Shown here piece by piece: positions 21,760-36,700 of a stretch of 64,000 nt of DNA. The notes under the pieces are model-generated. The model ran no database searches and had not been told where the DNA came from. It saw nothing but the letters and a program-made list of their open reading frames with translations. This stretch comes from Tachypleus tridentatus. Taxonomy: Eukaryota > Arthropoda > Merostomata > Xiphosura > Limulidae. The translations under genes and the position numbers were made by a program. Location of the stretch: positions 69,183,558-69,247,557 of the forward strand of contig NC_134825.1 in assembly GCF_004210375.1 (NCBI RefSeq), written 5' to 3'. Each line of letters starts with the position of its first letter. Position 1 is the first letter of the stretch.

Positions 21760-24700
21760 GTAAAGAATGAATCATCACACTTTGTTTTGAAGCTTTTACT
21801 TCTGATTAATGAAGAATGTGGGTGGAATTATTTGAATGAGACCTTAGCTCTGGCATCTGTTATAGTGCACCCATCAGTTGAAGGTATAATTGCACCAAAG
21901 AATTAGAAACGGTACATAAAATAAATTTATGGTCATTCTTTCATGCAAAAAAAAAGGAAAACTAAGTTGAAATTTATTCAGTAAAAGTTCATTTAGTAAT
22001 ATACATCAAAAAGTAAAAAATAATTACTTTTTTGATTGATTTCAATGTGCTCTGAATAAGAACATTAGTGTTTGTGATTTTCTTGAATTTTTTGTGATCA
22101 TAATATGGCACTTGTATTTTGCTTGGTGGTATGTTGCAATAATTTAAAAAAGTAGTGCCAATGTGAACCTTGTAACTTCAATACAAGTGTACAGTTTATT
22201 GCTTTTAGCCAATCTCTATTTCTCAGCTTTGATTGTCATGATATGATGTAATTACCCATATATATATATATATATATAAGCTTTGAGTTGTCATTCATTA
22301 ATGATTTAAATATGTAATGAAAATTCCTTTTCTGTTCAGTTGTGTAAGCCTGTATGGTTTCCTCTTCATTGTAGACTTTTTTTTGAGATCAGAACAAAGT
22401 AATGAAAGCTTAACTTCTGAACAACATCTGACACAATTACTGTCTTGATTTATTTTTTAAAGCTTGTGAAAAACTTGCTTGATCATTTTTACTGTATTTG
22501 AATTGTGTTGCAATATGATAAGTAGGAAAAATGCTTTCATGGAACAAGATCACTTGGAGAACTGTTAGGTTTAGTTAGATTTATTGCCATTGAACTGTGT
22601 ATTGTTTTGAAGAAGAGACCACTGTTTGTTATTGTGTTCACATTAGGCCTTATTTGGCTAAATAACTGATTGTTATTTAGAAGAAAATCACCGTAAATAA
22701 AATTATGTATAATTGAATATAAAATAGATTTATGTATTAAATGAAATCTGAGTTGGCTTGCTAAAAATAGATAATTTAGTTTAATAAAATAAAAATTGAT
22801 TAGAAAGTTTTACAAAAATAAAGGAAGACATAAGAATCATACATTAAAATCTGCAACAAAGGTTGACTTTCTTAACTTTAGCATTCTAAACTTCAAATTT
22901 TCAAAGCTGTAAATTTGCATAAATCTCACATATGCAAATAACATTTATTTTTTAGAAATCAAAAACTGGGGCAAATTTAATCTCAAGTTTGAAATGACCA
23001 GTTAGCATGCTTTTTTGTAATACAAGAAAACATTATGGGACAAGTTTCAAATTAACACAATTGTTGTTTGAGTTAGAATATATTGTAGTTTTGAGAACTT
23101 GCTATCAAAAATAATTTTAAGAGCTGAAATATGAAAATATTTGTATATAATAGATTGTAGAGTTGTGATAAAGTTGCTGACATAATTATAGTAGGAGCTT
23201 GATGTAAAAATGTTTGTTTGGCAGTAAATACTGTAGCATATTCATGAAAAAATAGTTGAATCTGCAAATTTATTTAAAGCTGAGACTCAGCAGTTGTCAG
23301 TTAGTGCATATTTCATATTTTCTTATATTCTACAATAGCAAGTTTTAAAGCATTGAAACATAAAGTGAATGAATGTGTAAGAGATCTATGGTAATGAACC
23401 ATTTTCTGTCAGTATCATTTAATGTACAAGATGAGTGATTGTATTCAGACATGTCAACTATTTACTGAAAGATTTTCAGACTTATATTCAAATCTCTATC
23501 ATGAAGGGAACTTGGAATCTGGTATCCTTTGTTTTGTTAGGATGAAATTTATCACAGACACCAAACTTTTTTTTCTTTTAAATTAAGAAATAGAAAACAG
23601 AAAATTATTTGATAACTTATCTTTTATTGGAAGATGGAAAGCAGAATACTGTTTAAAACTCCTTTTTTTGAAGAGATGGAAAGACTATTTAAAAGAATTA
23701 GTGCATTTTTTTACTGTGATTTGTTTAATCCATTTGACCTACATGTCAGACTTTGCATTGTAACTTCATTCTTAGAGGTACTTCCATTTCTGTTTATAAA
23801 TGGATTTCATGTTATAGAAGGCTGTGATAAAATTTTTATTTTTTATTTTGTGAATAACCATTTTGAAGGGTTGTTTAATAAAATTGTATTATTTATCGTA
23901 AGTACGTGTCCATTCCCCTACTTCCATTTTTGATCAGATCTGCATGACAGTGTAGTGCATCCCCTCATAGGGCTCCATGGTGGGTGGGATCAGTGGGTAT
24001 TGAAATTTACCTTTTTTCCTATGGATGCTCCTATGAAAAATTTAAATAAAATAGTGAAAAAACAGTCAATAGGTAAATGACCACGTCTTGAAGACTCTGA
24101 GCAGCAATCTTCAACGTCTGTAACACATGTACCTCATTTTCTTATATTTCATTCTCTTTCAGAAAAACCTTTTGGGCAAATGTCCCCCTTTTTTATTCAG
24201 AAGGGACTAGAGGGACTTGCTGGCTCTCCAAAGTCATTAAAGAAGCTACAATCTGGAGACATAATGATTGAAACATCCACATCCCAACACATTGAACTCC
24301 TCTTGAATTCAAAGGCAATTAGGGATATACCTATTGAGGTTACCCCTCATGCTACTTTGAATTTGCCACGAGGAGTTTTTGTTGAGAGGGATTTGAAGAA
24401 CGTCCCCGAGTCGGAGATTCTCACTTGTTTCTCCACTCAAGGAGTTTCTGTAGTGAGGCGCATCTCCGCTTACAAAGATGGAATTATGATACCGACCAAT
24501 ATCCTCATTTTAACATTTACATCACCGCGCCCACCTGCCATCATCAAAGCAGGTTATCTTAATTGCAAGATATGGTTATACATTCCAAACCCTCTCAGAT
24601 GTTTCCAGTGTCAGCAGTTTGGTCACTCGAAGACATCATGTCATGGTTCCTTGAAGTGTGCTCGTTGTGGTGGCAAGGACCATGATGCCTAAGAGCATAA

Positions 24701-27700
24701 AATGGACCTTCATTGCGTCAATTGCAATGACTCTCACCCGTCCTACTTTAATTCTTGCCCTAAGTGGTTGGAAGAAAAAGAGGTGCAGCATTTGAAAACA
24801 ACTCATAACATTAGTTATCCTGAGGCTCGGAAATTGCTGTTCGCCATTTCATCTAGGACATATGTTGCTGCACTTCATTCCACAACTACAGTGGGAGTGC
24901 AGACAGATCTCTCTATACCTCCAAGAGAATTGTTTTAAAAACAAATGAAGAGCCTTTTGACCTCCATGGTTAAAAAGGTTGATGAATCGACTTTTACATC
25001 CATCTCTCTTTCTCCCTTATATTTCAACAAACCCCAAGATCCACATCCTGTGGTTTCAAATACAGGCATTTCTTCAGATACATTTTTTTTCTCCCACCCC
25101 AAGATGCAAAACAATCATTCGTTTGCATCCTCAGTCACTGGAATCCCCTTCCAACAACAAAGACTTGCCCAATCAACCCAGGGCAGGATCCATGGAGGTC
25201 GATTGACCTCCTCCGAACAAGGAAAGTAAGGAAAAGAGACGGGGTTGTAAACAGAAGGGTTCCTCAGCCACTTTACCTACTCGTCATTAAAAAATAGCCA
25301 CCTTGATACAATGGAACTGTCGAGGTTTATGTTCTAATCTTGATGACATCCAAACACCGATTGCTTCCTACCATCCTGTATGTCTTTCCTGGAGGGGTGG
25401 CACTGTTGGTTGATCCCTTGGAGGCCATTCTACCACCAGTTCTAAGGTTATATGGGATAGGGTTTGAAAGGTCAGTGGGCACTACACTTCTGTCCCCCTT
25501 TCGATCTTACTCTCTGATGGCCAAGAGGTAGCTGATGTCCGGAGCATCGCCGATACTTTAGGTGAAAGTTTTGCCAGGTATCTAGTACTTCTGCTTGTTC
25601 CTCCACTTTCATGGCCAGGAAGACTTGGGCAGAGCGTTCACCTCATTTCCTTTCGAACTGACTATTTCGTTGACTATAATCGTCCATTTACACTGGTGGA
25701 ACTGAAAATGGACCTTCATCGGTGTGACAGTACATCTGTTGGACCTGATGATGTACACTATGACATGCTGTGCTATCTCTCTCCTACTTCTCTTGATATT
25801 CTTCTAATTGTTTTTAACCAGATCTGGCAGGAAAATGTTTTTCCTAATGCCTGGTGCCAGGCTATTATCTTACCTTTCTCTAAGCCTGGGAAAGATTCCA
25901 AGATTCCTTCAAACTACCGTCCAATTGCTTTGACGAGCTGTCTCTGTAAGACCTTAGAGAGGATGGTCAATGCTCACCTTGTTTGATTTGAGGAATCAAA
26001 CAACCCCCTCAAGCTCACCCAGTGTGGGTTCCGACAACAGCACTCCACCATGGACCACCTAATTCAACTTGAAACATCAATCAGAGAAGCCTTTCTCAAA
26101 TGCTAACATTTTGTATCAATATTTTTTGACATTGAGAAGGCTTATGACACAACATGGAGGTATGGCATTTTCGAGACCTCCATATATATGGGTTACGTGT
26201 CCTTTTCCCCCTTTTTTTAAAAAATTTTTTAATGACCAGGAGATTCCAAGTTCTTGTGGGTTTGACACTTTCCCGTTCTTTTCTACAGGAACTTGGGGTC
26301 TTTCAGGGCTGTGTTTTGAGTGTCACACTTTTCTGTATAAAGATAAATGCCATCACTGAACAACTCCCTTTCACTGTTGCAAACGGGCTCTATGTCGACG
26401 ACTTTCACATCTCGTGTCAATCGTCGAACATGAGATATATTAAGTGGCAACTACAAACTGCCCTTAATCTTGTACTGAAGTGGACCATGGCGAATGGCTT
26501 TAATTTCTCTCTCTTTAAAACCGTTTCATGCACTTTTGCCAACTGGGTATTCACCCTGATCCTGAACTCTGTATCGGTGAAGTTTCGCTGCCAGTGGTCC
26601 CTGAGACTTCTTGGGGCTTATCTTTGACTGTAAGCTGACCTTATAAGCAGCTACGGGTCAAATGAACAAGAGCACTAAACATCTTCCGTGTCCTCACTAC
26701 CACCAGTTGGGGAGCGGATTGGTGTTCTATCTTAAAGATATATGGTGCTCTTATTCGATTGAAACTTGACTATTGATCAATGGTCCATGGCTCTGCCAGA
26801 CCCTCAGCCTTAAAGATGCTGGACACCATTCATCATCAAGGACTTTGACTCTGCACTGGGGCTTTTTGCACCTCTCCAGTTCAGAGCTTGTGTGTAGAAT
26901 CTCATGAACCTTCTCTGCACCTTCTCCGTTTGTACTTGTCTTAACTATATTCTTTGAAACTTCGTTCCTTACCAAAGCATCCTATCTGGGGATGTGTTTT
27001 CCTTTCTCAGTGGGCCATACTTTTTCAGAACAGACGATCTGCCATTGCTCCTTTCGGCTTTCGCATCCAGGCGCAATTGAATGAATTGGGTCTGTCCTTG
27101 GATAACATTGCAGAATCTACTGGTCAGTCCATCCTACCATGGTTTATTACAGTCTCCAGATATGACCTTTCTTTAAGTCATCTGAGAAAGGCAGATACTC
27201 CTGAATGGAAGTACCATCTTTTATTTACTGAACATCATTCGAACAATCTTTCCATTCCAATTTATACGGATGGTTCCAAATCAGGTAATTCTGTGGGCTC
27301 TGCCATGGTTTGTTGTGGTTTGGTGGTTGCATGCAAAATCCCCTCTGGAGCTTCTGTGTTCACTGCTGAAGTGTATGCCATATCCCTTGCCCTGAATCAG
27401 ATTGAAGCTAAGCAGTACTCCAACTGTACTATTTATACTGACTAGCTTAGTTCTCTACTGGCCCTGGAATCGCTTCACGTTGGCTCACACCCTGTTCTCG
27501 CTGATATTCAAAATCAACTAGCTAATTTTTCATTCACATCTACTTGAATCCAGTTTTTCTGGATACCAGGCCACGTTGGTATTTGCAGGGAATGAGCTTG
27601 CAGACATGGCAGCTAAATCTATCTGCTCTGGCACTATCACCACTGTGCCCATTCCGTACATGGACTATGGTCTTGTATTCAAGGCTTGGCTCCGTTTCAG

Positions 27701-30700
27701 CTGGCAATCGACTTAGTGACCAATGCGACAAGAAGCTTTTCCAAATAAAACCCTATATTGGGCTTTGGCCGTCTAGCTTCCGTAAGGTTCGGAAGGGGGA
27801 AGTTGTTCTCACTGGACTATGCATTGGTCACAGTTTTTTAACTCATCGTTTTCTTTTATCTGAAACTGATGTCTCAGTGTGTAGCTTGTGTAACACTCAA
27901 ATCACTCTAGGCCACATTTTACTTTCCTGTCATCGTTATGACTCTTAACAACAGCACTATTTTAAACATGTTCTGTCCCAAGGTTTGTCCGTAACATTGG
28001 ACAGTGTTATTGGTAACGGTGACACTGCCCACTTTGATAAAGGTTTTAGTTTTTTACTGGCCATTAATGTTTTTAATCTCATTTAAGTGTTTGATATTTA
28101 TTCATTACACCTTTTTAATTGTGGTTCCCTTTTAAGAGTCTCAATCTCTCTAGTTCAATTTGAAATTGGAAAATGGCCAGAACACTAAATAACTCAACAC
28201 AAGGACTGGAAAGGCCAACTTCAGGTGGCTAATGCTGCTGTTTGAACTACCTGTTCGTCGTCCTGGGGAGTTGTTATTGCAGTTTTGCTGTGTGTCTTTT
28301 AACACTTTTATTACTTTACCTTTTGGTACTGGCCATAATGACACATAACCCGGAACCAGGACTGGAAAGACCAACTTCAGGTGACTGATGGTGGTTCTTA
28401 TACTTACCTGTTAGTATTCCTGGCGGGTTATGATCATTACCATTCTGCTGCAGGAAGTCCTTTACAACTTTGTAAACTGGATGTCAACATTAGTTTTATG
28501 CCATTTTATGTTGTTAATTGCTGTTTTGTTTTTACTTTCATTTCCTTTTATGAATTTTACTACATTTACTTTACTTTTACCTTTTTACTGGACATTTGGC
28601 TAATTATTATTACGATTTTGCTACATGTCTTTTAAAACTTTTGTTACTTTACCTTTTGATAATGGCTGTTATGACACATAACCCGGCACCAGGACTGGAA
28701 AGGCCAACTTCAGGTGACTGACTGAGGTTCTTGTACTTACCTGTTAGTCTTCCTGGTGGGTTATGATCATTACCATTTTGCTGGAGTAAGTACTTTACAA
28801 CTTCTTTTACTCTGCTTTCTCTCTTAACATTATAGACTAGGTGTCAACATTGGTTTTATGCTTTTTCTGTTTTTCAATGCTGTTTTGTTTTGCCTTCATT
28901 GCCTTTAATGCATTTTACTACATCTAATTTATTTTTACCTTTTTTACCGGACATTTGGCGCATATAGTCTAGCTGCTTTGTGCCATAAAACACTAAATCA
29001 ACCAACCAACCAACCAGTTATTGTTCCCCAGGTGCAACATACAAATTAGTATTGTTATGCTATTTAGCACATAAAAAATGTAAGTGAATGTATAGTCAAC
29101 CATCTAAGGTATGGATTAGTACTGAGAAATGGTGCACTGTAAAATGTTATTTTGTGTATATTGAAAATAAGCATTTCTTTGTTTTGTAGGCTCTTGAAAA
29201 GATGCATGCTAGTTCTAAGTTAAATATAACTCATTTCAGTAATTAAAGTTACAAAATAAAATGTTCAAATGGATCTCTCTCAATAATAATTGGGATACAT
29301 ATTTTCAGAATCGGTCAGAAACCGTGGATTTGACTGACCAGTCACTACTTGTTGATATCTCAGATGCCCTGAGTGAAAGGGACAAAGTAAAATTTACTGT
29401 ACATACAAAGGTAAACTTTTCTAGTGTGTAAGTTTCTTGTTCACAGTGTAAATGTTGAAAATACTGTTTCTATGTTTATGGATTGTAGATATTTTTTAAC
29501 CATTTGAATATATTCTGTTTTATAAATTGAGAAAGTTAATGAAGTTTGAATATCTTTGCATTGCAAATATTATTTTCATATTATCAATATTTCATTATAT
29601 ATGTGTAGATCCATAGTTTTTTTTATGCTTCTAACTTGTACTTTGAGTTTTAAGTTTTTTTTGTTTTGTAAACACTACTAAAGATTGAATCTTTTTATGA
29701 AAGGCCTGAAATTTATATGGAATTTTTTTTGCAACTAGACATTACTCTTTGTAACTGACTTTGTTTAAATAACATAATTTTTCTAACCTAACTCTTTCTT
29801 TACATTTTGTTGAACAGCTGTATTTAATACTTGCATTGAGTGAATGTTTTTTTTTTCTGTGTATAGAACAAGGTGTTACTATGAAGTTTACCAATATATT
29901 CTCTACAACATCATTACTTATTTCCTTTTTGTGTACTGTTTTGTAATTTTCTATGATTTAGTTTTTGTTGCATGGTTCAATATAGGTTGTTTTTTGGTCA
30001 TGTGGTAGAATCCATAATTGTGTGATGTATTATTAGTTCACATTTTAGTTACACTCAAAAACCATCTACATAAAAATTTTAGCATGTTATTTTAGGCTAC
30101 ATAATATATTTATCTTTATACATACATATAGTGCATACTTTACAGGCATTCAATACTGAAAACACATTTTGAATAAGTCTTCAACATTCACTGTTTAAAA
30201 TTTTTCTGGGATGATAGGGAAGAAAAATCTCTTGTTGAAGTGAAATCATAGTTTATACTTTTTTTTTCTTGAAGCTCACCATGGTTAAACAGCAGTATAC
30301 AATGGCAGAAGTAAAGTAATGAATGTCAGAGAAGCCTAATGATTTATCTCAAAACTTCTGTCAAAGCACTTATCATGCTGAAGGCATGTCATTGTTATGT
30401 GATTATGTGATCTACACAACACATATGATACAACCACTAAGAATCTTGTAAATTACCCTGGGATGCATAAAATATACATAGTAAGTATATCTATGTGAGG
30501 ATATATAGAAGGTCGGTGAGTATATGCCATAATTCTATGGCAGAATTAATTCAAACAAATATTATTCTGTAGGCTTTACAACAAAATGCAGCAAAAGCAT
30601 TAACTTATAATGCCAAGTACATTATGAATCATTTGTTTTCCATCATATCTTTTTAGTTTTATGAATTTGAAATAATAACCAAATATTAGTTTTCTTGCTG

Positions 30701-33700
30701 GTGATCTAAATTTTTTTTTTAATTAATAGCTATAAAAAATCCTAAATTTTCTTTTGAAAACTTTTAATTAGAAAGGCAAAGCTTATGCCTTTTGTATACT
30801 CACATTTTTCAAAGTAGTAAATCATTTGCTGTGATATGTGTTATTACTGGTTACTGCTAGTTTTTCATTACTAATTGTTATGATACAATAATACTCAATT
30901 AAAACAAGAATAACTCGGAAGGTTCTAGTAACATGATTCAATGATATAATAATTGCCAGTTTATAAAAGTTGAACTACAAAATGTATGGTTCATATAATT
31001 ACTAAACAAACTTGTAGTAAACTATTGGTTCTAAAATTAACAGATTTAAAATGTGTTATATAAACTTGCGTCAAATGTAAACTGCAAGAGTTGTGTATGT
31101 CTTACAATTCTTAACAAGGAATGAAAGCAAACAAGTTCACTGAATGAGGGGCATGATTCTAGGTGTTAGAAATGTTTGAATTATTTATTTGTTTTTTTTA
31201 AAGAGATTTTGTTTTATGCTTTAGAGTATTTGATAATAAGTACATGTGTGTGGGTATATATATATGTGTGTGTGTATATATATAAAATGTACACTCTGTT
31301 CATGGGCAATACTCACATCACTGGTCGTTTCAAGTGAAAATAAAGGAGACAAAGCTTCTATACATTTCTGAACTTAATTGTACCGAATTGTAGATATAAT
31401 ATCAAGAACTAGGTCTTCAAATATGTTCCATGGGTTTCTTGTATGTGGAAATCTGGAAACAATCTAAAAGCTTAACTATCTGTAAAATAGTTTGTTTATC
31501 TGGACTAGAAGACAAGAAAATATAGTACTTTTATAAGCAAAGCATAAGAGTACATTTAATCATATATAAAGGAATACATAAAATACTGATTTATTAATAA
31601 AACTGGTGATAAAAATATGGCTCTTTAAGAAAAGAAATTTATGAATTATCTTAAAAGAAAGTGTGTATAATTTCTACTACCAATAAGTTTCCATAGTTTG
31701 AAATTATAACAGAGAATGAGTTTAGATATTTGACATCAGGTTTTTGCAAATTTTTCAAATGAAAAAAAATCGAAGAGAATTAGAGAACAGAAAAGTAGAG
31801 AGGCAAGTGGTAGGAATAGTATTTATTTTCTGGGTTAAATTATATTCTTTTCCATGAGTAGACAGGGATCTGTACAGCTTTAAGGTACAAAAGGTTGAAG
31901 TTATGCATAAAAAGTATCTTCTTTCAAGATATTATGATTGATTTTAAAACTTGAAACAGGTGTTTAAAAGAACTCTTTTCATTTGTATGGATGTCCAACT
32001 TTCCATAATTTTCCTCAGCTTATCTGTGAATAGTACCAGGCATAAGTTGATACTGAGAGAGAATTCAAGATCCTCATTCTTACAGTCAGTCTTTAAATGT
32101 AGACAAGTTAGGATGTAGAAATATTATTAATGGTTGCCAAAAGTATTAGTGATTATTGTTTCTTATTGGTGACTTGCAGATGGGGTTAACTCGCAAACAT
32201 CAGTGGGATGTGTTGGGAATTGATCTTAGAGATTTCATTTTTCAAAAAAAACCTTCATATTCTCAGAGGGGGCAAGCTTCCCTGAAAAATTCTAGTTCCA
32301 TCCCTGTTACATTATAAAGATAGAAATATATTTTAAATTCCTGCGTGAAAACCCTTTGATATAATTTTAAGCATTGCATGGGAGAAGATTTCTAGTAGAA
32401 GTACATTATAGTAATAGGTTATCATAACTTCTACACATTTCCCAGGCACTTAGTTTAGAAAAGTTAATTTTACAGGATTATGGTTTTCATTATTTTTTTG
32501 TGTTTCTTAGAAGTTTTGGTGGTGCAAATGAATACTGGTATTTAGACATAAAATACAAATTTATTGGAAAGAGTTTTGACTTATGAATCACATTTGAAGA
32601 AAACAAACAAAAACTTATCCTTGTATAACCACTTCAGAAATGTGGGAGAACAAATGAATATTCAACTTCTTTCAAAATTGGCTAAACAAGAGTTGAAAGC
32701 TTACATATGTCTGTATAGGTTTACATTTGTATAAGGTTGAGTACCTTATATTAAAACAGTTTGGGAACCACATCATGTTAAAACAGTCAATGTGTCATAC
32801 CTACCCATGCTCTGTCTAATACCATGCATTTGAAATATAGTTCTGCAGCATAATTTCCACAACAAAAGACATACCAGTCCTACCTGCAGGGCTTCTGTAA
32901 TCCACCCAGTGTACAAGTGTGATGGTTTCTACATTCTGATTGCAGAGAAACCACAAGTGCTGTATCCAGTAGCTTGACTTTGTATGCCTATGTTTGGAAT
33001 ACCATGAATACATATTTTGTTATCTAGCTGCTTGAGATGTGTGGGAATGTTGAATGGGAGGTACAACTAATAATCCTATACCTTGCTCACCTGATTTCCA
33101 AAGGGAGATTATTCTTTATTGTGTTGCTTAATGTTGTCTGGTGCATGTGAACAGCATTTGCTACTTACCTTTGTGTTTCTGGATTCTTACTGTTTCAAGC
33201 TGCCAACTTTTGCTTACTACAGCTAGAGCACTTGTTGCAGGTCTCTTTCTGGATAATCCTGGTTCTTCTAGTTGATTCGCTTTTCTGAGTTTCTAGTACT
33301 ATTTAAGCACAAGCAGTATTCTTATCCTATAAATTTAACATTTCTTAATCTGAATGTCTTTATGATCTGGGTATATGAATATTTTGGTTGGAAAGGGTTG
33401 TTACACACCCATCTCAGAAGTGATTAGTTTTCTTGGCATCACATTGTGCATGAATTTACAAAACATGTCATAAGGTAGCTCTAATATATATTATTACACC
33501 TCGACTATAATGGCTGCAGGTGTCACATGACTTGCTGATTTGCATATTCCAAATTGTTTTAATACAACTTACTCAAACCCAAAGATCTTTAGATGGAATA
33601 TGTAATTTTATAATAAAGATATACTTTAAAATTTAATAAAAAAATTAATAGAGATTTGTTCATATTTTACAGACAACATTACCAGATTTTCAGAAAAGTG

Positions 33701-36700
33701 AATTTTCAGTTGTTCGTCAACATGAAGAGTTTCTGTGGCTGCACGATGCTTTAGAAAGTAATGAAAATTACTGTGGTTTTATTGTAAGTCTCTTTTGTTC
33801 TGCTATGTATAGTTTAGTAAGGGTTAACCTGTGTATCATAAAACAATAATTTATGTATAACCATGCATTTGCATGTGTTAGACATTTTATAAATATTAAT
33901 GAATTTTTGGTACACTTGCTACTTGCAGGCTGTAAATTGAATAAAATTTGGAGATTTTTGTAATGTTAGAAATTGTAAGTTGTGATTTATACTGTAAAAT
34001 GCAAACACTCATATTTTTAACCTGTTTCCTATAATTTTTAATATTTAGAGACTAAATCTCTTATAGATAATGTGAAAAGCATTTTGTTTTGTGTTGTGTA
34101 TTGCAGCTATTGCTCATTGATATATGGTGAAAAGTAAATGCATTAAGAACCAAAAGTAGTTGTGAACAAAATTTTAGACAAGTTTTCTTGTGCATATAAA
34201 TTTGATAGTGAATAAGAACTCTACAGTGTTTAAAAAAGACCAAAGTCTAACTTTTGCTTTTAAATTATCTGTACTAGCTCTGTAATTTTTATTCTTTAAG
34301 TGAAGTGTTTGCTTTTGTAATTTTAGTTGCTCATTGATAGAAAAAGAATGGTTTTGAGAATTTTGGAAGCAAAACTGATTGATGCTTTTAAAACTTAAAA
34401 ATACTTGACTTGATTCACTTTCTATTGTTGTATTTTGCTAAAATGGAACAATATGAGAGCTTTAAATTGTGTTGAAGTGGGAATTTTAAAAATAACCGTA
34501 ATTTCACTTAAAACTTTTCACAAAATGTAAACTCATAACACGGATAAATAATTCTGCAAAACTGTTTCATTGAAAGGAAAGTAGTAACTTTTTATTACAT
34601 GTATATATAGCAAAACCAGTGTCTGTGTTGATAGCCATTTTTAGGTTTGAATTTATTGTTAAATTGTTCAGTGGCATATTTGCAGATTCTGCTGTTTTCC
34701 ATGTTACATGATCATTTATAAACTGATGGAAACTAGCTATTAAGACAAGTTTTAAACTACAGTGGCTGAAACTTTAAAACTAGATGATTTTGTTCCATTA
34801 TTTGATTTAAATATCTTGAAACAGTTGATTATCCTTGTTGTCCCAGATTCCTCCAGCTCCTCCACGTCCCGACTTTGATGCCTCAAGAGAAAAGCTACAG
34901 AAACTTGGTGAAGGAGAAGGAGCAATGACAAAAGAAGAATTCAATAAAATGAAACAAGAGTTAGAAGCGTATGTTTATTGTTTTGTAAAATTTGTTATTA
35001 ATGTTATGGTATTGTATTTTTAACCTTTTATTAAGATAGAAAAGATTGAAAGGGAAGTAATTAAATTACACCTTTTACTATTGGACTTGTATCCGTAAAG
35101 CTGATTGAGTTGTTTAGTATTAAGAGAAAGATGTAAGTAACAAGAATTGTTTTCTAACCTTAGAGAGTACCTGGCAACTTTTAAAAAAACTGTAGCCATG
35201 CATGAAGTATTTCTACAGAGGTTAGCTGGGCATCCAGTTTTCAAAATGGACCACAGTTTTCGAGTTTTTTTAGAATATGAAAAGGATGTAAGTACCCTTT
35301 TTTTTTAAAATGAGATTTCTCGTGTATTTAATTTCAAGTTACATTGTAGTGGAGCATAATTTTGTGTTGTCTTCAAACACACTAAATTAATTTTTAAGTT
35401 AATGTATCTTTTGTTCTAAAAAGAAGTGTATAAGCACCTAAGTCATATGTATTTCATCATCAACCCATGACTTTAATTTATGAAAGCTATAACCAATTGG
35501 AAATTGCTACTAACAACATCATTCTTCTTTAAAATTAACTTTAGCTATGTCATTTATTATCTTGTGTGTTGAAATGTTAGTGTGTGTAATTCATGTATAA
35601 AATTTTTTTGTTATGTTTTCAAATAGTTTTGAATATTAAAACTAGTTTCATTTAGTTTCATTTTTATATTTTAACTGTTTCACGATAAATGATTGACTTG
35701 ATTGAAAATTGGTGTATCTAGGACATGGGTTCCAGAATTTAAGTCTACAATAACCTATTGATGAAGTTCACCATCTATATTAAAGTATTATTCAAACTAG
35801 TGAACTGTTAGAAGCCAATAAGCCTATAATTGACAAATTAAGAGGGATGTTAAGAAAAAAATCTTTTGCAAATTATGTGATTTCAGTTTTTATTATTACC
35901 TCCAATTTTCAAACACTTGAGCACAGTACTTGTACCTGCCTTGGATGGGGCGAGTCAGATATGCACAGTGTTTTTCAGCAGCCAATCAATAAGTTGAAGT
36001 GGTGGTCTCACTATTCCATTTTTCTGATATTCCTGATTCTTAGCCTGTATGTACCATGCAACTTAAACAGGAATTGCACAGTGAGGATAGCACTGTCAAG
36101 TGAAATGTTCCTGTTATTAAAATGAATCTTCCAGACTCGTAGTTTTGCCAAGTAAATTTCTGAAATGTGTGCATCGTGAGTGTATTGCAACTTGACAGTT
36201 AGAATTTGTAAATATTCTTTCTGAGTGGGTACTAGTAATTTTTTCTGAAACTAAAACACTAACTGTCAGTTTGCTAATATTAATCTAGAGACCTGAATAC
36301 TATCATATTATTCCATACACAAAAATTGTGGTGGTGTGTGAATTTTATTCTTTGTGCATTTTTAGATTTTGTGTATAAAAGTCTAACTTTCTCTTAGTAT
36401 CAAACTGGAAAATTATCATTTCAGTAGCCTATGTATTAACCAGTATGATTTTCTATCATTAAAAGAAGTTTTCCAAGTATTTCTTTAATAAAGTTTTTTT
36501 TTTATCTAGATCAGTTTTAGGCTTAGCATTCCTCCCCTTAAATTTAAAGAAAACTGTGTGTGGTAAAAGTAAATAACATTTTTCACTATACACAGAGAGA
36601 ACAATTATGTACATTCCCATTTTTCATTTACTAATAACTACAAATGCAAATACTTTTCTAAATTTTTTTGTGAAGTTGAAAATGTACAATAAAATTTAAT

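Larger units (their letters stand above)
23930..29015 (+). mobile_element. Broken RNase H-bearing LINE in intron 1 of Snx6
   Basis: A ~5-kb non-LTR retrotransposon in the same orientation as the gene. In order it has a 5' region, a gag with zinc knuckles, a fragment of the endonuclease start, reverse transcriptase, RNase H, a C-terminal CCHC-like end, and a tandemly repeated 3' UTR finishing in AAAACACTAAATCAACCAACC. Frames are broken many times, and most of the endonuclease domain is deleted. Gag knuckles plus an RNase H domain point to the I/Nimb/Jockey assemblage; the exact clade is uncertain. Confidence 0.85.

Noticed and set aside
34969..35023. Read-through end of exon 4 giving a truncated protein
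   Set aside because: GTATGT at 34969 is a strong donor and the next exon restores the conserved sequence in frame.
35847..36125. Extra exon of the sorting nexin in intron 5
   Set aside because: Inclusion would break the conserved join between EYEKD and LSVRGK, and no family sequence corresponds to it.
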